Below are positions 9,422-21,026 of a stretch of DNA of 64,000 nt, in pieces. Origin of the DNA: Plantago major (Eukaryota; Streptophyta; Magnoliopsida; Lamiales; Plantaginaceae). Position 1 is the first letter of the stretch. Each line of letters opens with the position of its first letter. The notes beneath the pieces were generated by a model that saw nothing but the letters and a program-made list of their open reading frames with translations, searched no databases and had not been told where the DNA came from. A program made the translations under genes and the position numbers. The stretch is taken from contig CM048839.1 in NCBI GenBank assembly GCA_026545765.1, positions 85,822,414 to 85,886,413 of the forward strand, read 5' to 3'.

Positions 9422-12262
9422 ATGTCTTTAAGTGACGCCCCAATTCTCAAGCCAGAGAATTATGAGAAATGGAAGAACAACATGATGCTCCACCTAGAAG
9501 CCATCAGTGACGAAATGATTGAAGTAATAAAGAATGGCACAATAGTCATTCAACAACTCAAGCAAGTCATAGAGGTTTCTAATGGTAGAGACAGAGAACA
9601 AAGTGATAGGTCTTCACAGACAGATGCATCAACCAGTGGGAGACCTGCCAGTCAAGTTATTTACGAACCAAAGCCCAGAGAACTCTGGACATCGGAAGAT
9701 GCCAAGAGAAATAGATTGGATGGACAGGCTCGTAATATCATCATAGGTTCTACTCCAGAGCACATACAGTGTAAACTGTGGGGTGCAAAAACGGCGAAAG
9801 TGGCCTGGCAACTGATTGAAGAAATCTGTGCTGGCACTGAAAAAACAAAGGAAAATAAGTTCGAAGTTTTGAAGCTAAAATTCCAAAATTTCAAACAAGG
9901 TCCCACAGAGACTCTTGAAGAACTAGATTTCAAGTTTACAACACTCATGAGTGACATGGCTGCACTTGGTGAAAGTAATAGATATACCCAGTCAGAAAAG
10001 ATTAAAACCATTGTGAGAAGTCTAAATCATAACTGGGAACACACAAAGTTTTTCTACTTTAACCAAGGAATGCCAGATATCACACCTGTGGAACTTTTCT
10101 CTCACCTTGCCACTGTTGACTATGAGAAAACTCAAAGGGAACAAACAACTGAGAAGTTGCAGAGTGTTGCTCTAGTTGCTAAAGGAACTTCTGAAAAGAA
10201 GAAAGGGAAGGATGTGACTGAGGATGCTCTTGCTGTAAAGCAAATGGGAAAATATGTCAGTCGAGAAATTGAGAGAAGAAAAGCCAAAGAGAAGCTGAAA
10301 AAGCATCTAGGCTCAAACTATCACCAGTACAAAAATATGCAAAGCTCGCTGAACAAGCCGGCTCAGAAAGCATCAAGTAATGAGGAAGCAGAAATTGGAA
10401 ATGATATATGTTTCTATTGTCAGAAACCTGGTCATTTCAAGAAGGATTGTCCTGCCTTCAACAAATTTAAGACAGGTGACAAGAAAGATAAAAGAATCTT
10501 CAAAAGAAGTCAAAGAGCTATGATCACTGAAGAAAGGAAAAAGATTCAACTCCAACTGGATGCTCTAGATATTGAGTCCGATTCTGAGGATGAGGATTCA
10601 GATGATTCCACACTGCCTTCTCCAGAAATATGCGGTGTTTCTCATGAAGTAATTGACTTTAGTCAAAAGAAGAAAGAAGTGTGTGGAATGGCTGAAGAAA
10701 TCTTCCCAGATATCTCCAACATTGAACCTTGTCTAATGGCTGATGAGAACACTCTAAAGACTAACTCAAAGTGGCATTTTAATAGTGGATGTGGGAAGCA
10801 CATGACAGGAGACAAAGCAAATCTGATTAACTACAAAAATTGCAATGATGGACCAATTATCAGGTTTGCTGGAGGAGATGAAAATCCAACCATAGGTTTT
10901 GGCAATTTGAAGTTCGGCACCCTCACAATCTCTGAAGTACTTCATGTAAAGGAATTGAAATATAATCTCCTAAGCATGACTCAACTAGTAGATAAAGGGT
11001 ACACTGTCAAGATCAAGTCAAAACTATGTAAAGTGATTGACAATGAGTCAAAGCAGACAGTCTTGGTTGCAAGGCGTAAAGGAAATCTTTATGTTGCTGA
11101 TTGGGCAACCGCCACAACCGAAAAATGTCTCATGGTGAGTCAATCTGGCCACACTGAAGAAAATTGGCTATGGCATAAAAGAATGAGTCACTTGAATTTC
11201 AAAACTCCGAATAAACTAGCCAAGAAAGAGTTGGTGGTTGGTTTACTCAAAATGGCATATAGAAAAGAAGGTGTATGCTCAGCTTGCCAAATGGGAAAAC
11301 CATCCAAAACATCTTTCAAGACTAAAACTAGACATTCCAGTGAAAGGCCACTGCCAATGTTACATATGGATCTGTTTGAATCCTCAGTAACTAGTTATGC
11401 AGGAAAGAAGTATGGTCTGGTTGTTGTTGATGATTACTCAAGATTCACTTGGGTTGTCTTTCTCAAACAAAAATCTGATGCAAGGGTTGAGATACCTAAC
11501 TTGCTGAATAAGCTCGAAGTCATGAAAAATGAGAAGGTATATGTAATCAAAACAGACCATGGTACTGAGTTTGTGAACCAGTACATCAAAGAGTTTTGTA
11601 CCTGCAAAGGTATACAACATCAACTATCTTCTGTAAGGACACCACAACAAAATGGTGTTGCTGAAAGAAAGAATAGGACCCTTAAAGAAGCAGCAAGAAC
11701 AATGCTTGCTGACACTGAAATAAGTGAAATCTATTGGGTTGAAGCTGTAAACACATCATGCTACACTCAAAATAGATGTCTGATTAACAAACACCATGAC
11801 AAAACTCCGTACGAGCTTTTCGTTGGTAGGCCCCATAGTATCAAACATCTAAGAGTGTTTGGTTGCAGATGTTTCGTTCTTAACAATGGAAAAGAATATT
11901 TGAGAACATTTCAACCAAAGGCAGATGAAGGAGTATTTCTTGGTTATTCTTTGAATAGCAAAGCCTACAGAATCTATAACAAAAGAACGCAAAAGATCGA
12001 AGAATCTATTCATGTAGTATTCTATGAAGGAAACAAGAAAATACTCATGTATGATGATCTATCATATAGGTTCAAAGAACTGATGATTAAAGATTCTGAA
12101 AAAGGATCCTCAGAAGGAAACAATTCTATCATTCAAATAGAGGATGAGTCTGACGATGAAAAGCAACCTATGCTTAGTAACAACCAGATGACTCTAAGAC
12201 ATGATGAAGAATTTCCTATGAGAATTCCAGAAATGGAACAGCATCGAGAACCTTCATCATGA
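9422..12262 (+). CDS. gag-pol: Sirevirus-like gag, protease and integrase polyprotein part
   Basis: A 946-codon frame beginning [17 protein letters not shown] 119 bp after the LTR. Gag is at about residues 1-420, with a CX2CX4HX4C zinc knuckle at 330-343 ([14 protein letters not shown]) and an acidic Ser/Asp/Glu stretch after it. The protease region is near 450-520. The GAG-pre-integrase module follows ([18 protein letters not shown]), then the integrase core ([41 protein letters not shown]) at about 640-800 and the [21 protein letters not shown] motif. The products would form the particle, cut the polyprotein and insert the cDNA. The gag-protease linker is much shorter than in SIRE-M. It is part of a fossil element whose RT part lies in other frames. 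Confidence 0.9.
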   Translation: MSLSDAPILKPENYEKWKNNMMLHLEAISDEMIEVIKNGTIVIQQLKQVIEVSNGRDREQSDRSSQTDASTSGRPASQVIYEPKPRELWTSEDAKRNRLDGQARNIIIGSTPEHIQCKLWGAKTAKVAWQLIEEICAGTEKTKENKFEVLKLKFQNFKQGPTETLEELDFKFTTLMSDMAALGESNRYTQSEKIKTIVRSLNHNWEHTKFFYFNQGMPDITPVELFSHLATVDYEKTQREQTTEKLQSVALVAKGTSEKKKGKDVTEDALAVKQMGKYVSREIERRKAKEKLKKHLGSNYHQYKNMQSSLNKPAQKASSNEEAEIGNDICFYCQKPGHFKKDCPAFNKFKTGDKKDKRIFKRSQRAMITEERKKIQLQLDALDIESDSEDEDSDDSTLPSPEICGVSHEVIDFSQKKKEVCGMAEEIFPDISNIEPCLMADENTLKTNSKWHFNSGCGKHMTGDKANLINYKNCNDGPIIRFAGGDENPTIGFGNLKFGTLTISEVLHVKELKYNLLSMTQLVDKGYTVKIKSKLCKVIDNESKQTVLVARRKGNLYVADWATATTEKCLMVSQSGHTEENWLWHKRMSHLNFKTPNKLAKKELVVGLLKMAYRKEGVCSACQMGKPSKTSFKTKTRHSSERPLPMLHMDLFESSVTSYAGKKYGLVVVDDYSRFTWVVFLKQKSDARVEIPNLLNKLEVMKNEKVYVIKTDHGTEFVNQYIKEFCTCKGIQHQLSSVRTPQQNGVAERKNRTLKEAARTMLADTEISEIYWVEAVNTSCYTQNRCLINKHHDKTPYELFVGRPHSIKHLRVFGCRCFVLNNGKEYLRTFQPKADEGVFLGYSLNSKAYRIYNKRTQKIEESIHVVFYEGNKKILMYDDLSYRFKELMIKDSEKGSSEGNNSIIQIEDESDDEKQPMLSNNQMTLRHDEEFPMRIPEMEQHREPSS

Positions 12263-14148
12263 AAAGGTATCTGAGAATGAGATTGCTGAAATGCAAGATC
12301 CAGATATCTCTAAGACTGAAAAAGTGTCAGATATCCATGACATTACCCATGTGTCAGATATCCCAGATTGCTGAAATGCAAGCTCCAGATATCTCTAACA
12401 TTGAAAGAGTGTCAGATATCCACGGCATTTTCCATATGTCAGATATCTCAGATACTGCACAAGTATCTCATCAAGATCATATTGATTCACATTCAAATCA
12501 AAATGATATTGATCCTACTAGTTCAAAACCCATTATGAAATGGATAAGAAATCATCCTTCAAAAGATGTGATTGGTCGCATAGACCAAGGAGTTAGAACT
12601 AGAAGAGCAATCGCTGAAAATGCAAGTTGTCTCTATGGATGTTTCATCTCAAAAATTGAACCAAAGTCTATAGAAGAAGCATTAAAAGATCAAGACTGGA
12701 TCTTTGCAATGCAAGAAGAGTTGGATCAATTTGAGAGAAACAAAGTCTGGAAACTGGTTCCATTTGCTGACGGAATATCTGTAATAGGAACCAAGTGGGT
12801 TTTCAGAAACAAAATGAATGAGGTTGGTGAAATAACCAGAAACAAAGCTAGGTTGGTTGCCAAGGGATTTACCCAGACTGAAGGACTAGATTTTGATGAA
12901 TCTTATGCACCAGTTGCAAGATTGGATGCAATAAGATTCTTTCTAGCCTAAACTCATAATGACTTCTGATTTATCAGATGGATGTCAAGAGTGCATTTCT
13001 AAATGGTGAACTGGCTGAGGAAGTCTATGTTGAGCAACCACCAGGTTTTGAAGTTTTCTCAGAAAGTAGGATGGTCTATAAGCTTCAGAAAGCTCTGTAT
13101 GGGCTGAAACAAGTTCCAAGAGCATGGTATGATACATTGGCCAAATACCTACTGGAAAGTGGTTTCAAGAAAGGAGATGTTGATAAAACACTTTTCACAT
13201 TGAACCATGATGGGAAACTACTTTTAGTTCAAGTATATGTTGATGACATTATATTTGGATCTAAAGACAAGCAACTTTGTGAAGATTTTGCTAAACTCAT
13301 GAAATGTAAATTTGAGATGAGCATGATGGGAGAATTGAATTACTTCCTAGGGCTACAAGTCAAGCAACTCAATGATGGAATATTCATTAGTCAAACAAAG
13401 TATGCAAAGGATATGCTCAATAAGTTCAATAAAGCCTTCTGAAAAGAATGCTAAGATACCAATGAGCATTGGAACCAAAATGACCTATACTGAATCTAAC
13501 AAGAGTGTTGAAGAACACAAGTATAGGAAATTGATTGGGTCTCTACTATACCTCACTGCAAGTAGACCTGATATTCAATATACAATTGGAGTGTGTGCTA
13601 GATTTCAGACAAATCCAATGCAGTCACACTACAACATTGCTATGAAAATATTAAGGTATGTAAAAGGTACTGTAGAAGTTGGATTGTGGTATCCAAAAGA
13701 GAGTGGATTGAGTTTGGTTGGCTATTCAGATGCCGACTATGCTGGATCATTGCTTGATAGAAAAAGCACCTCAGGAACTTGTCAATTTCTTGGTGCTAGA
13801 TTAATATCATGGTTCAGCAAGAAACAAAATTCAATTGCCACATCTACCACAGAGGCTGAATATATTGCTGCTGGATGTTGTGCTTCGCAGATATTGTGGA
13901 TACAACAACAACTCAAAGACTATGGACTCAATGAAGAGAAAACTCCCATTTTATGTGACAACACAAGTGCCATTGCCATAACTCAGAATCCTAAGTTTCA
14001 TGCAAGAACAAAGCACATTGATGTTAGACACCACTTCATCAGAGACCATGTTGAAAAAGGCAATATAGAGATACTCAAGATTGGCAGTGAAGACCAACTT
14101 GCAGATATTTTCACTAAGCCACTACAAGAAAGTAGATTCTTAGCCTGA
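12259..14148 (+). pseudogene. pol: Copia reverse transcriptase and RNase H (SIRE-A)
   Basis: The second half of pol. A low-complexity linker (SDI-rich, coded by an 85-bp duplication) leads to [72 protein letters not shown]; and catalytic YVDDIIFGS near 13.23 kb. RNase H follows: DADYAGSLLDRKSTSG near 13.73 kb, STTEAEYIAA, TKHIDVRHHFIRDH and QLADIFTKPL. RT copies element RNA into DNA and RNase H removes the RNA strand. Domain order PR-INT-RT-RH is the Copia order. The region is broken in a few places. Confidence 0.9.
12282..12451 (+). repeat. Two tandem 85-bp units in the integrase-RT linker
   Basis: Units 12282-12366 and 12367-12451 both start ATTGCTGAAATGCAAG and differ by a handful of substitutions. 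Each unit contains about three GATATC sites. The length is not a multiple of three, so the copies are read in different frames. Confidence 0.8.
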
Positions 14149-14816
14149 AGACACAGTCTTGGACTAATGGAGCTACCAAAGAACTGAAAAAGTTCAGAAA
14201 AGAGATATCAGAAGAAGATATCAAAGAAGAGAGAAGAGGTATCTGGAACGGGTATCCAGAAAAGAGGTATCTGGAACGGGTATCCAGAGAAGAGGAATCT
14301 GGAACGGGTATCTAGAAACTAAAGGCTAAAGGGTAAAACAGTTGTTCAAAGATTTTTGAGACGGGTACTCAGATATCTGGATCACTCAGTGAGGGGGAAC
14401 ACAAAAGAGAATAGTACAACTGTCTGCTGTCAACTACTCTCTTGAAATTTGTATTATTTCTATCTCTGTGTAAAACTTGGACAAATACCAAATATGAGAT
14501 AAATTCAAATGCAAACAGTGTTCTTGGTCATACAGAAACGTGATTCAGAAAGCTAATAGCCAAAATTCATTAAATGGGCACAATTACATTTGTTGATTGT
14601 GATCATTGCTGAAGAAGCAATGGTGACCCTTGATGAATTGGGCGATTGATCTTTACGGCAGAGATTAACTCTCAGTAAATAGTGTACTGTTAAAATTCCG
14701 ACAGGTCCCACTATGCATATAATGCCGAACAAGCTTTTACTAACGCCTGCCTGCAATTCACAGATACTTACACACAAAATTAATTTGTATGTATATGTTT
14801 GTGGAGATTACATTGC
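14149..14816 (+). other. Spacer between pol and ORF3
   Basis: Non-coding element sequence. It starts with three tandem 28-bp units (14234-14317) built on GGTATCTGGAACGGGTATCC, then a purine-rich GTGAGGGGGAACA stretch near 14390 that resembles an internal polypurine tract, and a small hairpin CATTGCT/AGCAATG near 14603. The same order of landmarks follows the LTR at 22675 in SIRE-B, so this spacer is a conserved part of the family. Confidence 0.7.
14234..14317 (+). repeat. Three tandem 28-bp units
   Basis: Units start at 14234, 14262 and 14290 with AAGAGG(T/A)ATCTGGAACGGG. SIRE-B keeps about one unit after its LTR at 22675. Confidence 0.8.
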
Positions 14817-14825
14817 TATATATAT
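14817..14825 (+). promoter_or_regulatory. TATA-like box upstream of ORF3
   Basis: TATATATAT followed by about 170 bp of pyrimidine-rich, CAA/CTT-rich sequence resembling a plant 5' leader, then the ORF3 ATG at 14998. The box, the leader and the ATG are all conserved in SIRE-B (box 23214-23223, ATG 23401). This suggests ORF3 has its own promoter; that is inference. Confidence 0.5.
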
Positions 14826-14997
14826 GGGATTTTGGCAAAAGAAATTACTTTCGCCTGATCCAACATACAGACTTGCACAAAAATAGCAAAAACTCTTCTT
14901 CAACCTCTGCAAATCTCTGTTAGTTTTTCTGCAAAGAATTACTAATCTCTCATCCTAATCTCTTTCTCGTTTTTCAAAGACCTCACTCTTTAAAGAG

Positions 14998-16611
14998 ATG
15001 GCTCCCAAACGTGTTTCTACTCGAAAATCCCAAGCTACTACTACTGGTACTGCTGAAAAGCAAGCACCAGTGCTAGTTATTACTAACAATCGGTTGATCG
15101 GAGAATTCGACCCTGATCATTGGACTTCAAATCACAGGATGATTTGGGGTGGTGCCATGATTGAGGAATACCTGGTAGCCGCAATAGAAAACCAAACTGA
15201 CAGGAAGTTAGTACTTGATATGCTTGAAAAGGCAAAAATCAAAAGTTTTCTATCTGCTCTTCCCAGTGGAGTTTCTTCACTGGATGTTCTGGAGTTTTAC
15301 AACAACTGCACAATTATTTCCAAGATCTCTGAAGGCACTGAGATAGTGTCTATCATGACCAAAGTCCAAGGACAAGAAATCTTGTTGGACGAAACAGCTT
15401 TCTGTGAGCTGTTTGAACTTCAAAATCTTGGAAAGGATTTTGAGATTGACACCAAGGATGCAGATCTCCTTGAAGGTGTGAAGCAACTGTACAGTAATGT
15501 GTGTGATCTTGACAAACTAGACACACCCATCGACTTTAAGCTTGCTAACATAAGGACCAGACATCTTTTGGTCCACTGGGATGTCTTGGCATGTATCCTT
15601 CACAGAGGCTTTGATGGTCTACAAGGAGGTGCTGACCAGATAAGCCAAGAACGCTGGATGATGATGTTCTTGTTGAGCCAACAAGACAAAAGGCTGGAAA
15701 ACCCTTTTAATTAGGGGAAGTACGCCTTCATAAAATTTGTGAAGAAGATACAAGGTTTTGAGCCTAAAATCGTTAAGGGCCTTGCTAGGCCAAAAGCCAC
15801 AGTAAGCTATGGACTGAAAATTTGCTACTTACTGGAATGTCTTGGCATTGAGCTCAGAGAGACGGCATATATTGCCAACAATAACCTACTCTACAAATAT
15901 GAGTATACAAACTTGATGAAAAAGGTTACTGGATCTCAGAAAGGTTCCAAGAAGCAAAATACTAAAGAGGTATCTGAGGGAAAAGTTGCGACCAAGAAGC
16001 CCAGATCTTCAAGGAAGAAGTCTGCTGGCAAATCAGAAGGCACACCCATTGAGGTTGTCGATTTCCAGATACCTGACGTCACTGCAGATGAACTCATCAA
16101 TGAAGATGAACACATCAATGCTGCAAAAGAGGCATCAGCTACTGAACAAGTAGACTCAGCAAGCGAAAGTGCTTTCAAAAATGTCAAGACTATTGCCGAA
16201 AGCCTTGTTGATGAACTCATAAATGCTGAAAAACTTCTAACGCTTTCTGTAGAAGCAGCAGGGATTGTTGATAACTCTGTTCCAGATTTCGATGACGAAT
16301 CGAATGAGGAGAAGATCCCATCCCCCAAGGTTGCTGAAAAAGTAACCAAGGCAAAGGGGAAGAACAAAAGGTCCAAGGTTGCTGAGAAAGCAACCAGCTC
16401 ACAAGTTGCTGAACAAGCACCTATAGCAAAGGTTGTTGGTGCCAACACGCCATCAGGGAAAGTCACATATAAACAACTTCAAGAAGCCCTGATGAGTGGT
16501 GACCCTCTTTTCACAGTAGACGATGTCAACACCACACTTAAAAACTGGAAGAACTCTCAAGCTCAAACTTCGCTTCGCACAACCACAACCACAACAGCCA
16601 CAAGTGGTTGA
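14998..16611 (+). pseudogene. ORF3 of SIRE-A, N-terminal part
   Basis: Starts ATG at 14998 with MAPKRVSTRKSQ, the same start as the SIRE-B copy. Residues about 25-230 form a compact conserved region (DHWTSNHRMIWGGAMIEEYLV; SGVSSLDVLEFYNN; LLVHWDVLACILHRGFDGLQGG). In pattern this resembles the 'putative plant transposon protein' domain (FYxN, then a short hydrophobic block, then LxxLG), though I cannot confirm that without a profile search. After about residue 300 the sequence becomes Lys/Glu/Ala-rich with repeated V(A)EKA(T) steps. I see no signal peptide or membrane helix here, so an envelope function is not supported by this part. The copy is broken in a few places. Function unknown. Confidence 0.75.
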
Positions 16612-16879
16612 TGAAATGGTAAATGAACTCCATTTCGACATGCCAGCAATGCAACATGCTGAAGAAAATCCTGCAAATGAGCAGGTTCCCCAACTCCAAG
16701 AGAGGGATCAAACTGAGACACCTACTCAGAATGATCAACCAGGGGAGGCAACTGAGTTAGCCACTCAGTAAAACGTTGAAGTACCTCAAACTTCCAACAA
16801 AAAAGCAACACTGGAACAATGAGAACAACTCATCGAAGGGTCACAAGTTCCAGAGACCACTCAGCCTGACATTGCTCAG

Positions 16880-17773
16880 GTAGCTGAATGGTTTGCACTT
16901 GTGAATTTCTTTGTGTTTTCTGTCTTGTTAACTAATAAAAATTCTTTGTTACAGGCTGAATTAGAAACAAAATAACAAGAGGAAGCTGCAAAGCTTACCT
17001 CAGAATCTGAGAAGGAGGCTTCCATAGTCTCACCACTTAAGGAACAGGAGCCTGTCTCACAGGTAGAAGACAGTTCCTTAAGATATAACATCTTAGATAT
17101 GTGCTTTATACACTTGACTAATACTATTAAGTGTTTGTTTCTAATAGGCTCCAACTGAGAAGAAAAATGAAGAGACTGAAAAGTCTATCTCTTCAGAGAA
17201 GAATCCAGAGACTTCCAAGGTCTCTGAGGAACAAGTATCTGAACCTTCTGCAGAGAAGGTATTTCATTCAGATATCTATATTCTTCAAAGGACAAGTCTC
17301 TGATCATTTTTCTCAAACTAACACTTTCTACTTAAACAGGTTCAAAAAGAAGTAGACGTTGCTGGGGAATTGCCCGCTCAATCCCCACAACAAATGGAAA
17401 TTGATGAGGCATCAAAACCTTCATCACAAGAAAAATTTCCAGAGACTGCACAAGTCTCTGAGCAAAAAGTATCTGAGCCTCCAATAGTGGAGGTAATTGA
17501 CCTCTCAGATATCTGATTCTGAAAATAGAATTTTTTCTTGATAAAATTTCCTAAGTGTTATGTTTCTAATCTCAGGTTCAAAAAGAAAGAGAGGATGCTG
17601 AGAATCAGACTTCCAAGTCTCCTCCTCACACCAAGATATCTGAGGCACCTGGAACCTCAGTAGTCCAACCCTCTGAGCCTGTTGCTGTTGCACAGGTAAC
17701 ACAGATACTTGACTACTCTAAAACTCAGATATCTACACAAGTTTTGAAACTAATTCAAAACTCTCTCTTTCAG
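16880..17773 (+). other. Cluster of five intron-like GT-AG segments in ORF3
   Basis: Five segments start with GTA or GTAA-type donors after CAG/GAG/AAG and end with pyrimidine-rich CAG or TAG: 16880-16954, 17063-17147, 17259-17339, 17493-17575 and 17696-17773 (75-85 nt each). The blocks between them are 108, 111, 153 and 120 nt, all multiples of three. SIRE-B has the same four block lengths at 31.0-31.8 kb and 48.4 kb, with intron-like segments of partly different length. The blocks encode Glu/Ser/Pro/Thr-rich sequence of related type, as if made by exon duplication. Splicing itself is inferred. Confidence 0.65.
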
Positions 17774-20538
17774 GTTCAGAGTAGTGCCAAGAAGGAGTCG
17801 AATGATGACTATGAAAACCTTCTTCCCTTCTTCAAGACTCATACCTTGCCAAAGCATATTCAATGCTTCAAGAAATGGCAAAGGTTAAGGTGCTCTGATC
17901 TCTCTGAAATACTGAGGATCACAGATCAACCAACAAGACGAGCACGAGCTCTTGACCTAGAAAACTACATCCACGCAATGTTCCCTACTGAACAATACAA
18001 AGTTGCGACCTTAATGCGTAAGGATTTTTCCAAGGAAGTGGCACACACATTGGTGCAAGCCTTCAAACAGGCAGATGGTCAGAACAGATTGCAGATGGCA
18101 TTCAAGCCAGTCCTGCCCCAGACACTACAATTTATTCCTTCTGAACAAGAAGAAGTAAATGGGCAAATGATCACTATTCCAGAAGTGATCAATCTGGTCT
18201 CTGAAGATGAAGAAGAGAAGGAAACTGACGAAAATGACTATGAAGATTTTCCTTCTGACCAACACAAGGATGAGGATGATAAAAAGGATGATGATGATGC
18301 CCCTGACCAGGGACGGGAGGAATTCCACAAGGACACATTGCCTCAGCTGCTGAAAAGCACACTGAGAGGACATCACAGCAATCCCCTCCTCCATCACCTC
18401 AGAAATCTACCCATCCATCTTCCAAACAACAAAAAGACACTACTGAACAAGTAGTTGAGCACTCTGAGGAAACAACTCAGAAGATATTAAATACTCAAGC
18501 CAGAACTGTTGGAAGAACAGCAACAGCTCCATCTTCAACTTGAAGAAGAGCTAGTTAAATCCAGAGATAAGCTTAATCAACTACAAGATCAATACTTACA
18601 AGAGACAGTAGCTTACTTTGAGGTTAAAGAGCTCCAGGATGCTGTAAATTCTATTGCTAAGGAGCTAGATACTGAAGAAGTATCTAAAGAAAAGCATGAT
18701 GCTAAGGCTGCATCATCAGCAAAAGACATACCATCCTCTTCTCAGAAAGGAAAGAAGCCCATCTCTGAGATGGTTGCTGGACTGGAAAATCTTGAAAATG
18801 TCCAAGAGGATGAAGATCACTGGGCTGATGACTCAGATGATGAAGAAGACAAGACTTTGGCAGAACACCGCAATGAACACTTAGCGGTTTCTCATCTGAA
18901 AAGGAAGCTAATTGCTCCTGAAGTTTTCAACAAACAGCCAAATGTCCACTCCCATGAATATATGAATAGATATCAAGTTTTGCACATCTTAAAAGGGAGA
19001 TGTCTTCACAAAACAAAGAAGTAATTGCCTCTGTCCCCTCAGATATGCAAAAATTCACTGAGCTCATCACTCAGAGAACAACCAGTATGATCATTGCTCA
19101 GAAGGATCTGGGAGTGGTAAGGGACGATGATGTTTCATTAGCTGAAAAAGCTTTTCATGAGGCAAGTTACACTGCTGGAAAAGCATATGCCATACTAGGC
19201 CCATTGGCAGAGCTCACTGATAAGGAAAAGGGACTTATCAAACAAAATCAGGAGCTCAAGGCTGAACTTCAGAAGTTGGTCACTGCCTACAACTACTTAC
19301 AAAAGAATTTTGAGTCCCTCTCAGATTCTTTTGTGGTACTTAGTCAGTCAACAATGACTAAGGGGGAAGAATTTGGATCTGATCAAGGAAGAGGAAAGAA
19401 GAAATCTAGAGTTGGTGCCGCTCAGAAAGGAAGAGGAAACAAGAAAACTTCCCAACCACCACTCAGAATAAATGAACCCTCACCAAATCAAGCTGCTTTG
19501 CAAATAGTAGCTACTTCCCAGCAGCTAACTGAAAAAACTACAATGGTAACAAAGGCCATGGCAAAAAGACCTCCAAGGAGTACCAAGGCTCCAAGGAGAA
19601 GACAAGTAAGAGGGATTGATGAATCTTCTGAACAAGAAGAAGAAGGTCAAATCAAATCCCAGGGCAATGAAGAAGGCTGCAAAAGTCTCACAAGAATTAA
19701 TCTTGATGATGATGAAGAAACTGATGAAGATGAAGCTCCTCTTCACAGGAAAAGGAAAATTGATAGCCTAACTGAGCCCACAGCTGCAAATCCTTTAGCT
19801 GCTAAAACACCCTCTGGAAATACCAAGTCAATCCAGGGTGGTTCTTCAAGTAATCCCCCAAAGGAAAATTCTAGACAAAGAAGGAACAGGCTGAGAGCTG
19901 AACAAAGAAAAAGTCTACTTCCACTCAGGCCAGAAGAAGCCAAATTGAGTTTGTGAAGAATGACAACAATTCCTCTGTCTACAGGTGCATTAATCAGAAG
20001 AATGGCTACTGGATTCTGGAACTCAAACACTTACTGGTAAATTCAAGGTTTCCATAAACAGCTCATGGCATGGAGAAAAGATAAGCCAATCTTGATTAAC
20101 AGCAACCACATCAAAGCATGGTTGGATTTTGAAGTAATCAAGAGAACTGAAGCCATGAAGAAGGACCTCTCTGATGAATGTCCTTATGGAAAGCCAGATG
20201 ATGTGCACAGAATTTCCAACCTTGCTGGAACAGGCACAAGAGCAAGACTTGCGGTGGAACCCTATGAGTCCTTCTACTTAACTGAAGATCAATACAAGGG
20301 TGACATCAGATATCTGAAGATCATTTATGAATACTTCAAGCTATCAGATATCAGAATCGAGCATGCCTGGAAGTGGGGAAAGTATCTGTGGGTCAAGCAT
20401 TTTCTCAAGAGAAATCCCACCAAAACCTACAAGGAAGTCTGTGGATTTTCCAGAGACACAGAGATGATTATCAGAACTCTTCTCTATGACTACTCTGATG
20501 ACATAAAAAGTTTTGGTGATAGGAAATTTGCAGACTGA
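17774..20538 (+). pseudogene. ORF3 of SIRE-A, middle and C-terminal part
   Basis: After the intron-like cluster comes a block with KHIQCFKKWQRLRCSDLSEI, then an acidic stretch (18.2-18.4 kb), a coiled-coil-like Gln/Leu/Glu segment near 18.5-18.7 kb, another acidic patch (DDSDDEEDKT), a basic Lys/Arg-rich part near 19.4-19.9 kb, and a C-terminal module of about 157 residues (20065-20538; KPILINSNHIKAWLDFEV ... WKWGKYLWVKHFLKRNP). That last module recurs at about 6971-7320 and 54720-55193. The mix of acidic, coiled-coil and basic tracts fits a protein- or nucleic-acid-binding role better than a membrane protein. The copy is broken; function unknown. Confidence 0.7.
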
Positions 20539-21026
20539 TCCATGGAACTGTTTTGAAGACTTGAAGAATTTTTTTTTGAAGACTTGAAGACTAGAGAGAA
20601 CGGGGAAATCCCATAGGACCCAATATATCTGACAAGTCACACTATAGGTCAACCCAAGAGTCATCCTTCTTGTCGTCTTCGTCTTCATTTAGAATGTTCA
20701 CTTGGAGCTTGGTAACTCCTATTGTTCTATTTGACTAAGTAGTTTTCTGTGATTTTGCTGATTGTTCTTATCTGTTAAATCTTGAAAAATTTATCTGTAA
20801 GCTTTCTCTGTATCATATCTGATGAACTTACTCTCAGATATCATTCTTATATAAAAGATAACTTGTCAGCAAAGATCACACCTTGTGATTTGGTTGATGT
20901 TTACTTTCTGCACTTAATTATATGAATTGAAAAATCATAAGAAATGATTAAGTAGTGGATTGTTTCCTCATCCAGATTTGTAATAAGTCAGATAGTCATC
21001 GTTGACTGATCAAAATGGGGGAAATT
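20539..21026 (+). other. 3' untranslated region and polypurine tract of SIRE-A
   Basis: Non-coding sequence after ORF3, ending in AAAATGGGGGAAA (about 21012-21024), directly before the LTR start at 21027. The tract is conserved upstream of the LTRs at 7715 and 55587. Such a tract primes plus-strand DNA synthesis. Conserved text with GATATC sites (CTCTCAGATATCATTC) precedes it. Confidence 0.8.

Noticed and set aside
15936-16466. A 176-codon minus-strand frame opposite ORF3
   Set aside because: Ser/Ala/Phe-rich text mirroring the Lys/Glu/Ala repeats of ORF3 on the other strand; a shadow of the coding strand.
14998-20538. ORF3 as a true retroviral envelope gene
   Set aside because: I saw no signal peptide, membrane helix or glycosylation-rich ectodomain; acidic, coiled-coil and Lys-rich tracts predominate.
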